DNA from: Chondrus crispus
Taxonomy: Eukaryota; Rhodophyta; Florideophyceae; Gigartinales; Gigartinaceae
Length of the DNA: 64,000 nucleotides
Reading direction: 5' to 3'
NCBI RefSeq assembly: GCF_000350225.1
Contig: NW_005179048.1
Span: 62,001-126,000, forward strand
The position numbers and the translations under genes were made by a program. Of the stretch, positions 1 to 9,380 are shown piece after piece (the first letter of the stretch is position 1; the number at the start of each line of letters is the position of its first letter). The notes beneath the pieces were generated by a model. That model ran no database searches, had not been told where the DNA came from, and saw only the letters and a program-made list of their open reading frames with translations.

Positions 1-254
1 GAAAGGGATTTTCACTCACTCGGGGTGCTTGGTACCCATTCTCTCGCGACTGCCGACTCGATCGCTCTCCGTCTATCGTCCCCCTCTGTCGCGCGGCTAC
101 CGGTCTACGTTCCGCTCCGCCTGCACGTGCAACTAACCCTACACCGGAACCGTATTCCTCCGCGCCACGAACTCCCCTAGAACCGCTTACCACAGAACCT
201 TTCTCACGCGCAGTGAATAGGCGAAGAGCACTCAGATATAGGGTATGCCTCCCC
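1..254. other. Upstream flank, no gene seen
   Basis: This C-rich stretch precedes the first gene. I see no recognisable coding exon, RNA gene or repeat in it. It probably holds the promoter and 5' leader of the phosphotransferase-like gene, but no convincing TATA element is visible. Confidence 0.4.
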
Positions 255-3131
255 ATGGAAGCAATTCCCTCCAAAGTTCATTTGGTTATCGTTTCTGTGG
301 AGAGCAGGAGTATCGTAGCCTTCCGCTCAAACAATGCACTATGTCTTCCTGTCTTGTCGCCACCAGAGGACGACAACTATGACAACTTTCCATTGCTATC
401 CGATTGGCGAACCCAAACTGACGATTTCTGTTCAGCCGTGTTAAGAACTTTTGACATAAACACATATGCTGTGACGCCTCTTTGGTATCGTCCCCCACCT
501 GACCGTTATGATCCACCAATGTTTTCAGAAGCTGTAGTTCTGTTGGAACCATTAGAAAACAATTTCATCCTTTCAAAGGGGTTAGAATGGGTCGGCTTCA
601 ACGCACTTCAAGGTGCTGCATGGTCATGTCCTCACCAGGACATGCATATTTCACGGATTCGAAGCATTTGTTCCTCTCACACAGATGGCCATGGTCACCA
701 GAGCGCATCTCCTTGGCGCAGAATTGGATGGTTTAGACAAACTGAGTTTTGGGCTCTTTCAGTCATCATGCGGCATGGCATGAATGTGATTGGGAGACTT
801 ACTCAAAAAAGAAACAAGGCTTACTCTACTGTTCTGTCTTGCAAAGTAGACAAGATCTGTCTAAACTCAACCCCTGTTCAAAACTGGCGTCATGACGGAT
901 CAATATATCTCAAAGCTTCCCATCCCAGCGTACCGGAACCGAAGCTGACTCTGACAGTGTCTGCTACACTTCCTGGCTTTGTTCCGAAGATACTAGCGGT
1001 GGACGGGAGCCGAAATGCAATGCTCCAGATTGGGGCCCAACATCTAGAGTACTCCGATCCAAAGGCTGTCATGGCAATGCTTGCAAATCTTCACATTTCT
1101 TCAATTCAGCACATCGATGTACTTCGGGCTGGCGGGGTGCCCTACCGAGGACTGCCGTGGATTTCCTCTAATATTGCAAATATTCTTCAGCACCCTGTTC
1201 TTGACCTTTGCCGGGACAAAGAAACGCTTAATTCTTTGCGAAACCGGGTGGACGAGTTGCAAGATATTTGCAGTGTGCTTTTACGGTACAACATTCCAGA
1301 TACACTGGTTCATGGTGACTGTAGTGAGGCAAATATGAAGAGAGGTCTCGAAGAAGAGAATCGACTTTGTTTCATCGATTGGGCAAACTGCTGTATCGCA
1401 CCCCCCTTTTTCGATCTTTATCGCATGACTCTGGAAGATAGTTGGAGCGACAATGCATTCAAAAACTCCAAAGAGTCTTACTTCGAGACCTGGACGGGAT
1501 TTGCTTGTCAATGGAAGATGGCAGAGGCTTTCCTCCTTATTTCCCCAATATTCATGTGCTACAATTTAAGTGTATTGCTCGCTACGTATGAAATGTTGGA
1601 ACCAGTAGAACAGCGGTCATTAGTACAAATACTCGAAGATCGAGTGGGGTACATTTGCGAAACCTTGGACCAGTATCGTGACACCGGTTCAGACACATGG
1701 CAGGGAGATGGTGAAGAACCAAGCACATACCATTTCGTCATTCCCTCGCCATTGAAATGTGCTGTTCTTGTTCATCGGGCGAGGTCTGAGATGCGCCTCC
1801 CTGTACTGTCCCCACCGAGAACTGAAGCATATGAGTGGGTGATTAACTGGGCTAGGGATACTGATGTACTGCACGACATAGTGAAGGCTGAGCTTGGCTT
1901 GAACTTATGCGTCCTTCGACCTCTTTGGGTTCGCCCAAACTGTAGATATGGAACTGAAGAAGTCGTGTTGCTTGCCGAAATTCTCGATGTTGATTTCGAA
2001 GTCCCTCGAGGTCTTGAATGGATTGAGTACAAAGAGGCTCTGGAAAGTCCTTGGAAGGTGATTGGTCATGAACTTGAGCCGAGGAGTTTGCTATCTGCAA
2101 TCGTCGATGATATTTCAAACAGCAGACTTCCAAAGAATCGCGTGCCGTGGCGTTCTTCCGGTTGGTTTAAGGAAACTGCAAACTGGATTACTGCTGTCTT
2201 GCAAGAGAATAACATGAAGTTGGAACAGCCTATAGCAATTATGCGGAACACGTTCGCCTCATGTGTCCTGAGATGTCACGTGCGACCTTTTGTTGAGCCA
2301 ACCTCTGGCGCTCCTAGGAAAGACGATATCCTATACGTAAAAGCGCTTCACTCACGGCTTTTGAAAGCTTCGATGATTGCAGTGATCCATGAAGTGGTCA
2401 CAGAGATTGCCCCAGCTATGGTGGCCGTGAATGAAGCTCGCAACATGTGCATGGAAAGGAGTGTCGCTTCGAGCCGTTGTCCGAGTATTAACACCGAGTT
2501 GCTGATGAAAACCATAGCAGGGGTTCATAAGCGTTCTGTACCACACCTGGAGGTCCTTAAACATGCCGGGGTGCCCGTTTATACAGCGAAGTGGTTGCTA
2601 TCAAATGTGAAAGAGATTTTAGGGTGCTCACTTGTGATTGAAAGTGGAGATAACGTGTCTGTAGCTAAACTGCGAGCGAACGTTCCCAGACTCGAATCAT
2701 GTTTGAAGGAGCTGTCATCCTACGGCATCCCGCATACTCTTCTTCATGGTGATTTGCATTCCTTAAATATTGGCGATGCTGTCGATAATTCGTTCCACCA
2801 TATCTTTGACTGGAACAGTGCTTACATTGGGCATCCGTTTTCTGACTTCGTCGTGACACGGTTCTCAGAAGACGACCCAGAGGACGAACAAGAACTTGCT
2901 GAAAAGGTATATTTTCAGTACTGGCGAGAATATGGCGAGCCGAAGGCACTTCAACGTGTTTCTCAGCTGGCACTAATATCGTACTTCTGCATCAACCTTC
3001 ACCGACTCCAGAAGGTGTCAGAAGTAGTGGAGAAGGTAGACTATGGATCTGTAGAAGTTTTATGCAAGGAATCAATTGAAAATGTGCTACATGGGCTCGA
3101 AGTACTAGATAGAGTCGATGACGGTCAATAA
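255..3131 (+). CDS. Tandem two-domain aminoglycoside-phosphotransferase/choline-kinase-like protein
   Basis: The ATG at 255 (context CCATGG) opens a frame of about 958 residues; the frame also runs upstream to a GTG at 213. The protein is an internal duplication. Each half has an N-terminal segment with the shared pattern LPVLSPP, then L-LWxRP, then GLEW, followed by an APH/choline-kinase-type C-lobe. The catalytic loop signature HGDxxxxN appears as HGDCSEAN (about residue 353) and HGDLHSLN (about 831), each followed about 22 residues later by the metal-binding DW of FIDW (375) and IFDW (852). In this fold the Asp of HGD and the later Asp serve catalysis and Mg-ATP binding, so both halves keep core residues. 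Known members phosphorylate small molecules or act as kinase-like regulators; the substrate cannot be told here. No signal peptide or membrane segment is seen. Confidence 0.75.
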   Translation: MEAIPSKVHLVIVSVESRSIVAFRSNNALCLPVLSPPEDDNYDNFPLLSDWRTQTDDFCSAVLRTFDINTYAVTPLWYRPPPDRYDPPMFSEAVVLLEPLENNFILSKGLEWVGFNALQGAAWSCPHQDMHISRIRSICSSHTDGHGHQSASPWRRIGWFRQTEFWALSVIMRHGMNVIGRLTQKRNKAYSTVLSCKVDKICLNSTPVQNWRHDGSIYLKASHPSVPEPKLTLTVSATLPGFVPKILAVDGSRNAMLQIGAQHLEYSDPKAVMAMLANLHISSIQHIDVLRAGGVPYRGLPWISSNIANILQHPVLDLCRDKETLNSLRNRVDELQDICSVLLRYNIPDTLVHGDCSEANMKRGLEEENRLCFIDWANCCIAPPFFDLYRMTLEDSWSDNAFKNSKESYFETWTGFACQWKMAEAFLLISPIFMCYNLSVLLATYEMLEPVEQRSLVQILEDRVGYICETLDQYRDTGSDTWQGDGEEPSTYHFVIPSPLKCAVLVHRARSEMRLPVLSPPRTEAYEWVINWARDTDVLHDIVKAELGLNLCVLRPLWVRPNCRYGTEEVVLLAEILDVDFEVPRGLEWIEYKEALESPWKVIGHELEPRSLLSAIVDDISNSRLPKNRVPWRSSGWFKETANWITAVLQENNMKLEQPIAIMRNTFASCVLRCHVRPFVEPTSGAPRKDDILYVKALHSRLLKASMIAVIHEVVTEIAPAMVAVNEARNMCMERSVASSRCPSINTELLMKTIAGVHKRSVPHLEVLKHAGVPVYTAKWLLSNVKEILGCSLVIESGDNVSVAKLRANVPRLESCLKELSSYGIPHTLLHGDLHSLNIGDAVDNSFHHIFDWNSAYIGHPFSDFVVTRFSEDDPEDEQELAEKVYFQYWREYGEPKALQRVSQLALISYFCINLHRLQKVSEVVEKVDYGSVEVLCKESIENVLHGLEVLDRVDDGQ

Positions 3132-3212
3132 CCAGTCGAAAGGGGTATCCCTATGGGTACTTCATGAAACCAATGCCTCAACTGAGAACAAGAGCATACT
3201 CTTCGCAACAAG
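3132..3212. other. Short intergenic spacer
   Basis: An 81-bp spacer between the phosphotransferase-like gene and the reverse-transcriptase fragment. No feature is recognised. Confidence 0.3.
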
Positions 3213-3866
3213 TTGGTAACAGAGATTAGAAAAGCGAGGACACTAGGAACAGACCGAGAAAGCCGGAACAAATACAGGACAGTCCTGAATAGATATGAAC
3301 AAGAAGCAAAAACAATTGACGCTCCGCAGTTTCAGCACGCTCACCTTCAAGAGGCCATCAACATGATGGATGAGGGGAAGGTTGGAGGGCCAGACCAAGT
3401 GGAAATAGCGTTTATAAAACGGCTACTACCCAAGGGCACCCAAAGGCTCCTAAGGTTTATCAACAGGACATGCAAGGAAGGCAAAACACCTGTGAAGTGG
3501 CGTCTAGCAACACTCCTACCAATCCCAAAACCAGGACGGCCAGACAAGATTCGCCCCATTTCGTTAACCTCAGTGATAGCGCGAGTCGCTGAAAGGATGG
3601 TGAACAGAATACTCATGAAATGGCTTGATCCTCGACTGCCGCCAGAGCAGGCGGGGTTCCGAATGGGCAGAAACACAGAGGAGCACATCGCCGCCCTATG
3701 CCAGCGCATAACGAATGGGTGGGACAAGAAGAAAATTACGCTCGACGTGTTCTGTGACTTCTCGAAAGCATATGATAGTGTACCATCCAATGTCGATCAA
3801 AAGGAGATGTTCACTGCGCTGGTCGCTATGCTGTTTGCGTTGCTGCACGTTGTGCGGACGTTATAG
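3213..3866 (+). pseudogene. Truncated non-LTR (LINE) reverse transcriptase
   Basis: About 217 residues of a LINE-type reverse transcriptase. Visible motifs are GKVGGPD (the KA-GPD region before the fingers), PVKWRLATLLPIPKPG, IRPISLTSVIARVAERMVNR, PEQAGFRMGR and the palm motif A core FCDFSKAYDS. The match stops just after motif A: the FADD-type motif, thumb and any endonuclease domain are missing, so this is a dead fragment. It lies in the same frame as the Sel1-repeat gene that follows, separated by a TAG at 3864-3866. The last ~20 codons before the TAG are hydrophobic and no longer look like reverse transcriptase, so they may belong to the next gene's original 5' end. Confidence 0.8.
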
Positions 3867-3878
3867 GGACTGTGGCAG

Positions 3879-6800
3879 TTGCAGCTATTTGTCAAGTGGG
3901 CTGTCAAGAGCATTGAGTCGTTGCGGGCCCTTGGGATTGAATATGAGCTCAACACGGGCGCCCGTACTGGCCATGATGGGAAGGAGCAAACCCAGAATGG
4001 CGAAGGAAGAGAGCAGGAAACCACGAATATCAGTACTTCGCAGGAGTCCGGAAATACGGATGACAAGGAAAACGTGCACTCTGTGGCTGAAATTGTAGAT
4101 GAACTATGGGTGAGCGATGAACTTATTGAGAACCGTGTGTTCCATGGGAATGCTCGGTGCTACATAGTGTTTGACAAGATTGAGTTCAGAATAGATCCAA
4201 AGAGAAGAAATGTGTCTCGTCAACGCATCGTGCTTCTGTTACAGGCGCTCTCGATACCATTTCGGTATGTGTATGGAATAGTGCAGAAATGGCTTGGGAA
4301 TGGGTCTATACCCTGCTTTGTCCAGGTACCGCACAAGCCAGAGGATTTGTGGCTGCGATGGTGCGTGGCGTTTGCGGCGCAGGGGTTGAACAAGTGGATA
4401 ACGGAGTTCACCGTTGCGCCGGAAGTCGATGATGAGGATGGGGCGATAAATAACTTGGAGCGGTACAAAAGACGACGAGAACACCTGGCTGGGCGCGTGC
4501 TGGCGACGGCCGGAATACAACTGTGGCTGGGGAGTTGTTTGCCGCTGGATGAAGGCAAGTCGCTTTTGTCAAAAGAGGACTTGTTGCGACGAGCGATGAC
4601 GAGTGGACGTGGAATGCCGTTCGATGCAGTGCAGAGGAATGCGGTCTTGCGGCCTGGAAAGGGGTACAAGGCCTACGAGAGAAAACTAAATCGATTCATT
4701 GATGGAATTCCGGTGGAGTTTGAAGAACAAGTGGAAGAGTTGGACATCGAGAGAGTGGAGTGGCTTGCGATTTTGCTGTACATAGGAGAAGAACGGATTC
4801 GCAACGGAAGTGCGAGCAGAGATTCTCGTAGATCTGAGGAGTATGAGAAACTGGAGCATGACGATTTAGCGATTGAAAATATGCGAGCACAGCTGGGTAT
4901 GGGCAACAGAACTTCAGGAGTGGATGCAGCGGAAAGAAGGAGTGCTAGCATATGCGGATTTCCGATGCCAGAACGATACTTTCATGAAGTATCCAAGGAG
5001 AATAGACTGGTGACCAAGGTCGGGGAGCTTGTCGACTGCTGGTTAGCGCTTATGGCGGGAGTGCAAATGCAATTCCTGGTGAGTAAAGACGAAGAATGGC
5101 TAGGACGTTGTCTGGGTCAAGTCGAACATGACCAAGAGACTGTGGTGAGCGTAGAAGGCGTGGAGATGGGAGGGATGGAAAAGAGGGGGAGCAGCCTCTT
5201 CATGAGACATGTTCGAATTGAAGAAGCGATGCAAGCATTCCAGTTTGGAGTCGTGGGTCAAGAGTTTGAGCAGTTGGAGCAGACATTGACGTTTATGGGA
5301 TATTCGCTGGAGAGCGTGCGTACGAGACTGGGAAGGTGGGTGAAAGCGAACACGGACTCGCAGAGTGGGGCGTGGAGGCCTTTGATGTTTCAAGCGGGGG
5401 AGTTGATATCGGGGTGGACGGAGGTTGGGCGTGTATCGAATGATGTGTCACGTACCCTGCGGCAGAGAGAAGGGAATGCAGTACTGAGGGATCGGGCGGT
5501 GCAGTGTCGTGTAGTGTGGGAGTTGCAATGTGTTTTGAGGGAAGGGGTATCGGGAATGGAAGGGAGCCCGAGCAGTATGGTAGCGGTGGCGCTTTGCATG
5601 GTCAGTTTTCCGTCGCTGGTTGTGATGAATACAGAAGAAGCGAGCGAGGAAATCAGTGACACGGATGTGCGGTCAAGCGAGGCAGGGGGGGTGGCAATCT
5701 CGGAAAATCGAGATAGTGTGTCAGTATCATTCGGGAATGAGCAAAGAGGTGGGGATGCGGAAGAAGAGAGGAAGAAACGGAGCGAAGAAATGTTTGTGAT
5801 AGTGCCGATTTGTGGGCCTCAGAGAATGAGGCTTCAGGTACAAGTGGGCGACGATGACGATTGGAGCAATAGAGGTGGAGCGGGCGATAGAGGATGCAAA
5901 GTGAGAGTACGGTTGTGCCGGGGGGCGACATCGCGAGATGAGCGGTTTGAGTGGGGATGGTGGCGGGAGGCAGCGTTGGGACGTATGGAGGGATTGAGGC
6001 GATGGCAGAAGAATCATGGTATGTGTTCGCCAGACTTGCATGCTGGGCACCGGAATATGACGTCAGGCATCGTGAGTGTAAAGCCAAGAGCACACAAAAC
6101 GGGGACAGAGGTTGAGATGTGGTCGGGATGGGAACCGTTTCGAAGCCAGCAATGCAGATTTGAGCTAGAAGGGGACAAAGTTCTTGCGAAATTTGAAGTG
6201 AGCATGCGACACCATGATCTAGTAGTTACAAAGAAAAACATTACGACATTGTACACCCAAGCCGTCGGGGAGAGAAGCTTCACGGTGTACGAAGACAATG
6301 ACCGCGAGGCCTTACAAGACGGATGTTTGATAGTAGGAGAAGCACTGGATGATAAGTCGCCAGGTTGCTTGAGCTCAGTCAGGGCTGGAGCATATGAAGA
6401 TGAAGAGTTTGCGAAGAACCTGCCAGCAAAAGGCGAAAACGTTATTGGGGAAGAGTTGGGCCAGGTCCGAAGAGACATTTTTCTGTTGAAGGTTGCTGCA
6501 CTGGAGCATGGTGATATGAACGCGTTGCAGAGATGCGTGAAGCTCCTCACCGACTCGAGTGAGGAGATGACAGAACACATGATATTGACGAACAGGCGAC
6601 GAGCTGGAGAATTGGTGCTAGCTTTTTTCCACAGTGTTTTTGTGAGCAGAACGGGGAGTTGCGGGGTCAAGGGTGGTGGAAGAGAGTTTGAAGCGTTGTT
6701 TTCATTATTGCAGGAGCTTGTGGAGAAATCGGCTTTTGACAAGTATGTCGTGGATGTGGTTCTGGATTTTCTGAAATGCGCAGTAGATCTGAGTATACCT

Positions 6801-7907
6801 GAGGATGTACGAAGCTGCCTCGTATGGATGCGAAGGTTGATAGCAAGATCACTGAGATTGGATCAGTTGGATTGTCTTTGTCGTAGTTTTGAAGAAATAA
6901 TTGGAGCGGAACGAGGGCAAGGAGTGGCTATCCGTCGAAAGCAGTTGCTCTTCACGGACAGTGAGGTGACCGAGTACGACGTGTGTACTGTTAACATTTT
7001 AGAAAAGACTCTTCTGGAACGCAAGATTGAGGAGCATGATGATGTCGGGGCGATGAACAAGCTAGGACTGATGGTGGAGGAGGGCGCAGAAGGGGTAGAA
7101 GCCGATGCGGTACGCGCAATGGAGCTTTATGAGCTTGCAATATCGAAGGGCAGGAACGGCATTGCGATGTACAACCTAGGTTGTTTGTTGGAGACCGGAG
7201 GGGAGGGGGTCGAGAAGGATGCGGTACGAGCCAAGGAGTTGTTCGAGCGTGCAATCAATGAGCATGATTTTGTCCCGGCGATGAACGAGCTAGGACTGAT
7301 GGTGGAGGAGGGCGCAGAAGGGGTAGAAGCCGATGCGGTACGCGCAATGGAGCTTTATGAGCTTGCAATATCGAAGGGCAGGAACGGCATTGCGATGTAC
7401 AACCTAGGTTGTTTGTTGGAGAAGGGAGGGGAGGGGGTCGAGAAGGATGCGGTACGAGCCGCGACGTGTTGGATAAAGAGGAGGAAAAGGAAATCGAGGG
7501 AAAGGAAGACGTTCGTGTTGGATAAAGAGGAGGGCGCAGAAGGAGTAGAAGCCGATGCGGTACGCGCAATGGAGCTTTATGAGCTTGCAATATCGAAGGG
7601 CAGGAACGGCATTGCGATGTACAATCTTGGTATCTTGCTGAGAGACGGGGCAAAGGGTTTGGATTGCAATTTGGTGCGCGCAGCTGAGCTGTTTAAGATG
7701 TCCATTGAAGAGAGCAACGATACAGACGCAATGGTGGAACTCGGAAATCTGTTACGCGATGGAGCGGAAGGAGTCCAGCGGGATACAGATCGTGCATGCA
7801 GATTGTACGAGAGGGCCATCAAAGAGGACAACCATTCCGAGGCTGTAGAGAATCTTGCTGCGCTGCGCGATGCCGAGATAAATGAGGTCACAGAAGACGG
7901 AGATTGA
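3879..7907 (+). CDS. Large Sel1-like repeat protein, N-terminus uncertain
   Basis: The frame encodes about 1,340 residues but begins at a non-ATG codon; the first in-frame ATG lies far inside. The true start is therefore probably in an upstream exon, or was lost (a TAG at 3864-3866 precedes the frame). The first ~1,040 residues match no family I recognise; they are acidic and Ser/Glu-rich around residues 580-640. From about residue 1045 to the end there are six or more Sel1-like repeats of roughly 36 residues, with the pattern A-x-x-x-LG-x-x-x-x-x-G-A-E-G-V-x-x-D-x-x-R-A-x-x-L-Y-E-x-A-I. Sel1 repeats form alpha-solenoid protein-interaction surfaces, for example in ER-associated degradation adaptors and signalling scaffolds. 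No signal peptide is visible. One repeat is broken by about 20 basic residues (WIKRRKRKSRERK). Confidence 0.65.
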   Translation: MQLFVKWAVKSIESLRALGIEYELNTGARTGHDGKEQTQNGEGREQETTNISTSQESGNTDDKENVHSVAEIVDELWVSDELIENRVFHGNARCYIVFDKIEFRIDPKRRNVSRQRIVLLLQALSIPFRYVYGIVQKWLGNGSIPCFVQVPHKPEDLWLRWCVAFAAQGLNKWITEFTVAPEVDDEDGAINNLERYKRRREHLAGRVLATAGIQLWLGSCLPLDEGKSLLSKEDLLRRAMTSGRGMPFDAVQRNAVLRPGKGYKAYERKLNRFIDGIPVEFEEQVEELDIERVEWLAILLYIGEERIRNGSASRDSRRSEEYEKLEHDDLAIENMRAQLGMGNRTSGVDAAERRSASICGFPMPERYFHEVSKENRLVTKVGELVDCWLALMAGVQMQFLVSKDEEWLGRCLGQVEHDQETVVSVEGVEMGGMEKRGSSLFMRHVRIEEAMQAFQFGVVGQEFEQLEQTLTFMGYSLESVRTRLGRWVKANTDSQSGAWRPLMFQAGELISGWTEVGRVSNDVSRTLRQREGNAVLRDRAVQCRVVWELQCVLREGVSGMEGSPSSMVAVALCMVSFPSLVVMNTEEASEEISDTDVRSSEAGGVAISENRDSVSVSFGNEQRGGDAEEERKKRSEEMFVIVPICGPQRMRLQVQVGDDDDWSNRGGAGDRGCKVRVRLCRGATSRDERFEWGWWREAALGRMEGLRRWQKNHGMCSPDLHAGHRNMTSGIVSVKPRAHKTGTEVEMWSGWEPFRSQQCRFELEGDKVLAKFEVSMRHHDLVVTKKNITTLYTQAVGERSFTVYEDNDREALQDGCLIVGEALDDKSPGCLSSVRAGAYEDEEFAKNLPAKGENVIGEELGQVRRDIFLLKVAALEHGDMNALQRCVKLLTDSSEEMTEHMILTNRRRAGELVLAFFHSVFVSRTGSCGVKGGGREFEALFSLLQELVEKSAFDKYVVDVVLDFLKCAVDLSIPEDVRSCLVWMRRLIARSLRLDQLDCLCRSFEEIIGAERGQGVAIRRKQLLFTDSEVTEYDVCTVNILEKTLLERKIEEHDDVGAMNKLGLMVEEGAEGVEADAVRAMELYELAISKGRNGIAMYNLGCLLETGGEGVEKDAVRAKELFERAINEHDFVPAMNELGLMVEEGAEGVEADAVRAMELYELAISKGRNGIAMYNLGCLLEKGGEGVEKDAVRAATCWIKRRKRKSRERKTFVLDKEEGAEGVEADAVRAMELYELAISKGRNGIAMYNLGILLRDGAKGLDCNLVRAAELFKMSIEESNDTDAMVELGNLLRDGAEGVQRDTDRACRLYERAIKEDNHSEAVENLAALRDAEINEVTEDGD
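7049..7625 (+). repeat. Near-identical DNA repeats encoding Sel1 units
   Basis: A 184-bp segment at 7049-7232 recurs at 7277-7460 (offset 228 bp) with only a few differences. Its central ~100 bp recurs a third time at 7527-7625 (offset 450). Between copies two and three a short motif, TGTTGGATAAAGAGGAG, is itself duplicated (about 7466 and 7516). The repeats are far more similar as DNA than Sel1 units usually are, which points to recent duplication or gene conversion. Confidence 0.9.
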
Positions 7908-8517
7908 ACGATTTCAGAAGTCAGCAAGAGCACTCTCCCGAACGGAGATGGCGGGTGCCGTCGGGGAGAGCAGAAGGGAAACCCCGAGGCTCAAGGCGAG
8001 TTTCCCTTCGTTAAGATCCCTGTAGAAGATGGGATAAAGACGTGGTTCCTACCGTCCGGTAGCGACGGGTAGATCGCCGATGCTGAGTTCAACTCCTTTA
8101 TCGGGACAATGAACTTAGAGGCAGCGGCCGGCGCTAGGGCGCCCGCCTCAGGCTGCACCCGGAACGGCGAACGGAATCAGGACTTGTCGAGGTGGCGCAA
8201 CGGAGGAGTCCTTTTGCTCTTGCCCCGACGCCGCTTTAGCTTTCAACACTCATTTGACCTGTTGTGGTTGGTCGCTGGTGCCATCCACGGGCATCCCCGA
8301 CAACCCGTGACGCACCACAAGGACAGACTGTCCGCATTACAGTCTGTCATCCGCGGTACTTAGACCCACGGGACGGCGACGACGAGTAAAGACGACCCCA
8401 TGAGAATTACGATTCATCACCCCGAACCGGTTAAGCAGCTTCGTTCGGTCGTGCCGTATTTCGCCTTAGTAGTGTCCTGCGCTTCCACCTCCGCCCCCGC
8501 TCGGGTTACACGCACGC
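7908..8517. other. No gene recognised
   Basis: This GC-rich stretch lies downstream of the Sel1 gene. Short open frames exist (for example 8109-8363) but have no recognisable domain. Its composition resembles the GC-rich Gypsy-B flank, so it may be decayed transposon DNA; I cannot show this. Confidence 0.3.
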
Positions 8518-9008
8518 ACTAGTGTCTAGGTGACAAATGGCCTCATATGAGGTAACTTTTCAACTTAATTTTTCTCGACTTGTGCTAGCTGAACAAAATG
8601 GAAAAAGATACTCTCGCCACCGCAGTTGACTTCTGCGCTGTGGAAGGGTGGAGCTTGGTGAGATCTGCACGTCCTTTCCAGGCTTTTTGAGAATACCTAA
8701 AGAAGAAGCTTTTTTAAAGAACATCAAAGCGTTTTTTGTTGATATCTTCGAAACCAAAACGCCTGTTTAAAATATCATCCGATTGTTGAAACTATATTAG
8801 ATTCTTAGTATTTCTGTGTATTCATAACTGCTATCCCGATGTTTTGCAGGAAGCTATTACCGAGGGAATATTGGTTAAAGAAATGGTGTCTAAACTGATT
8901 TTATAAAATTTCGATTTAATGTATACTTTTTTGCAAAAAAAACCCGGCCTCATATGAGGCCAAGCCTGACCTCATATGAGGCAAATTGCCGGTCGTCTAG
9001 ACACTAGT
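8518..9008. mobile_element. MITE-like element with terminal inverted repeats
   Basis: The left end reads ACTAGTGTCTAG (8518-8529) and the right end is its reverse complement CTAGACACTAGT (8997-9008). Just inside each end lies the 12-bp palindrome CCTCATATGAGG (8541-8552, 8948-8959, 8970-8981). The ~490-bp interior is AT-rich against a GC-rich background and codes for nothing recognisable. The element could be a non-autonomous DNA transposon. The target duplication is ambiguous because the ends overlap CTAG/TA palindromes: CTAG or TA would both fit. Confidence 0.65.
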
Positions 9009-9250
9009 ATTATGTGTAATGCGCAAGAACTTGACAAGTATGGTTGACGACTCAAGCTCTGAGAGCGAGACTCAAGCTCTGAGAGCGAGGCGCAAGATGC
9101 GAGAACTTGACAACTTGAACGGATCGCTTCGTATCTATGTTTCATTTTCATTGTGCACGTAGTACAATGAGATATCCCTCTCCAGATTGTGCGAGACCCT
9201 GTATGCCGGCGATCGTGTCAGAGAGCGGAAGAGTGTGAGACACTGACACC
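9009..9250. other. Spacer with a short direct repeat
   Basis: Contains the 20-bp direct repeat GACTCAAGCTCTGAGAGCGA twice around 9048-9089. The right edge (9250/9251) is where homology to the Gypsy-B LTR ends abruptly, so this DNA lies across a deletion or rearrangement breakpoint. No gene is seen. Confidence 0.4.
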
Positions 9251-9361
9251 GTGGTGTACACGTGGACACGCGCAGTTGTACTGTAGAGCGTCGAGCTCTA
9301 CAGTATGGGATCCCGTTGTTGATCTAATCTAACTAAAAAGCCCCAGGGGCGTTATACTACA
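9251..9361 (-). repeat. Truncated 3' LTR of Gypsy-B
   Basis: This 111-bp segment matches 19780-19889 almost perfectly (about 3 differences). Read on the minus strand it begins TGTAGTATAAC, the LTR start. It includes a 9-bp-stem hairpin (CTGTAGAGC/GCTCTACAG). Homology stops at 9251, so about 590 bp of the expected 701-bp LTR are missing. Confidence 0.9.
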
Positions 9362-9380
9362 CGGCCCCCCCCCTTAAGCG
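9362..9380 (-). other. Polypurine tract of Gypsy-B
   Basis: On the minus strand the sequence CTTAAGGGGGGGGGCCG runs directly into the LTR start TGTAGTATAAC. A purine run abutting the 3' LTR is the plus-strand primer expected of an LTR retrotransposon, and it fixes the LTR boundary at 9361. Confidence 0.8.

Noticed and set aside
4220-6742. Long minus-strand open frames opposite the Sel1-repeat gene
   Set aside because: Shadow frames with biased Ser/Pro/Arg composition and no domains; the plus strand is coherent.
7908-8517. Possible rRNA fragment
   Set aside because: The GC-rich text looked rRNA-like at first glance, but I could not match it to any conserved rRNA block.
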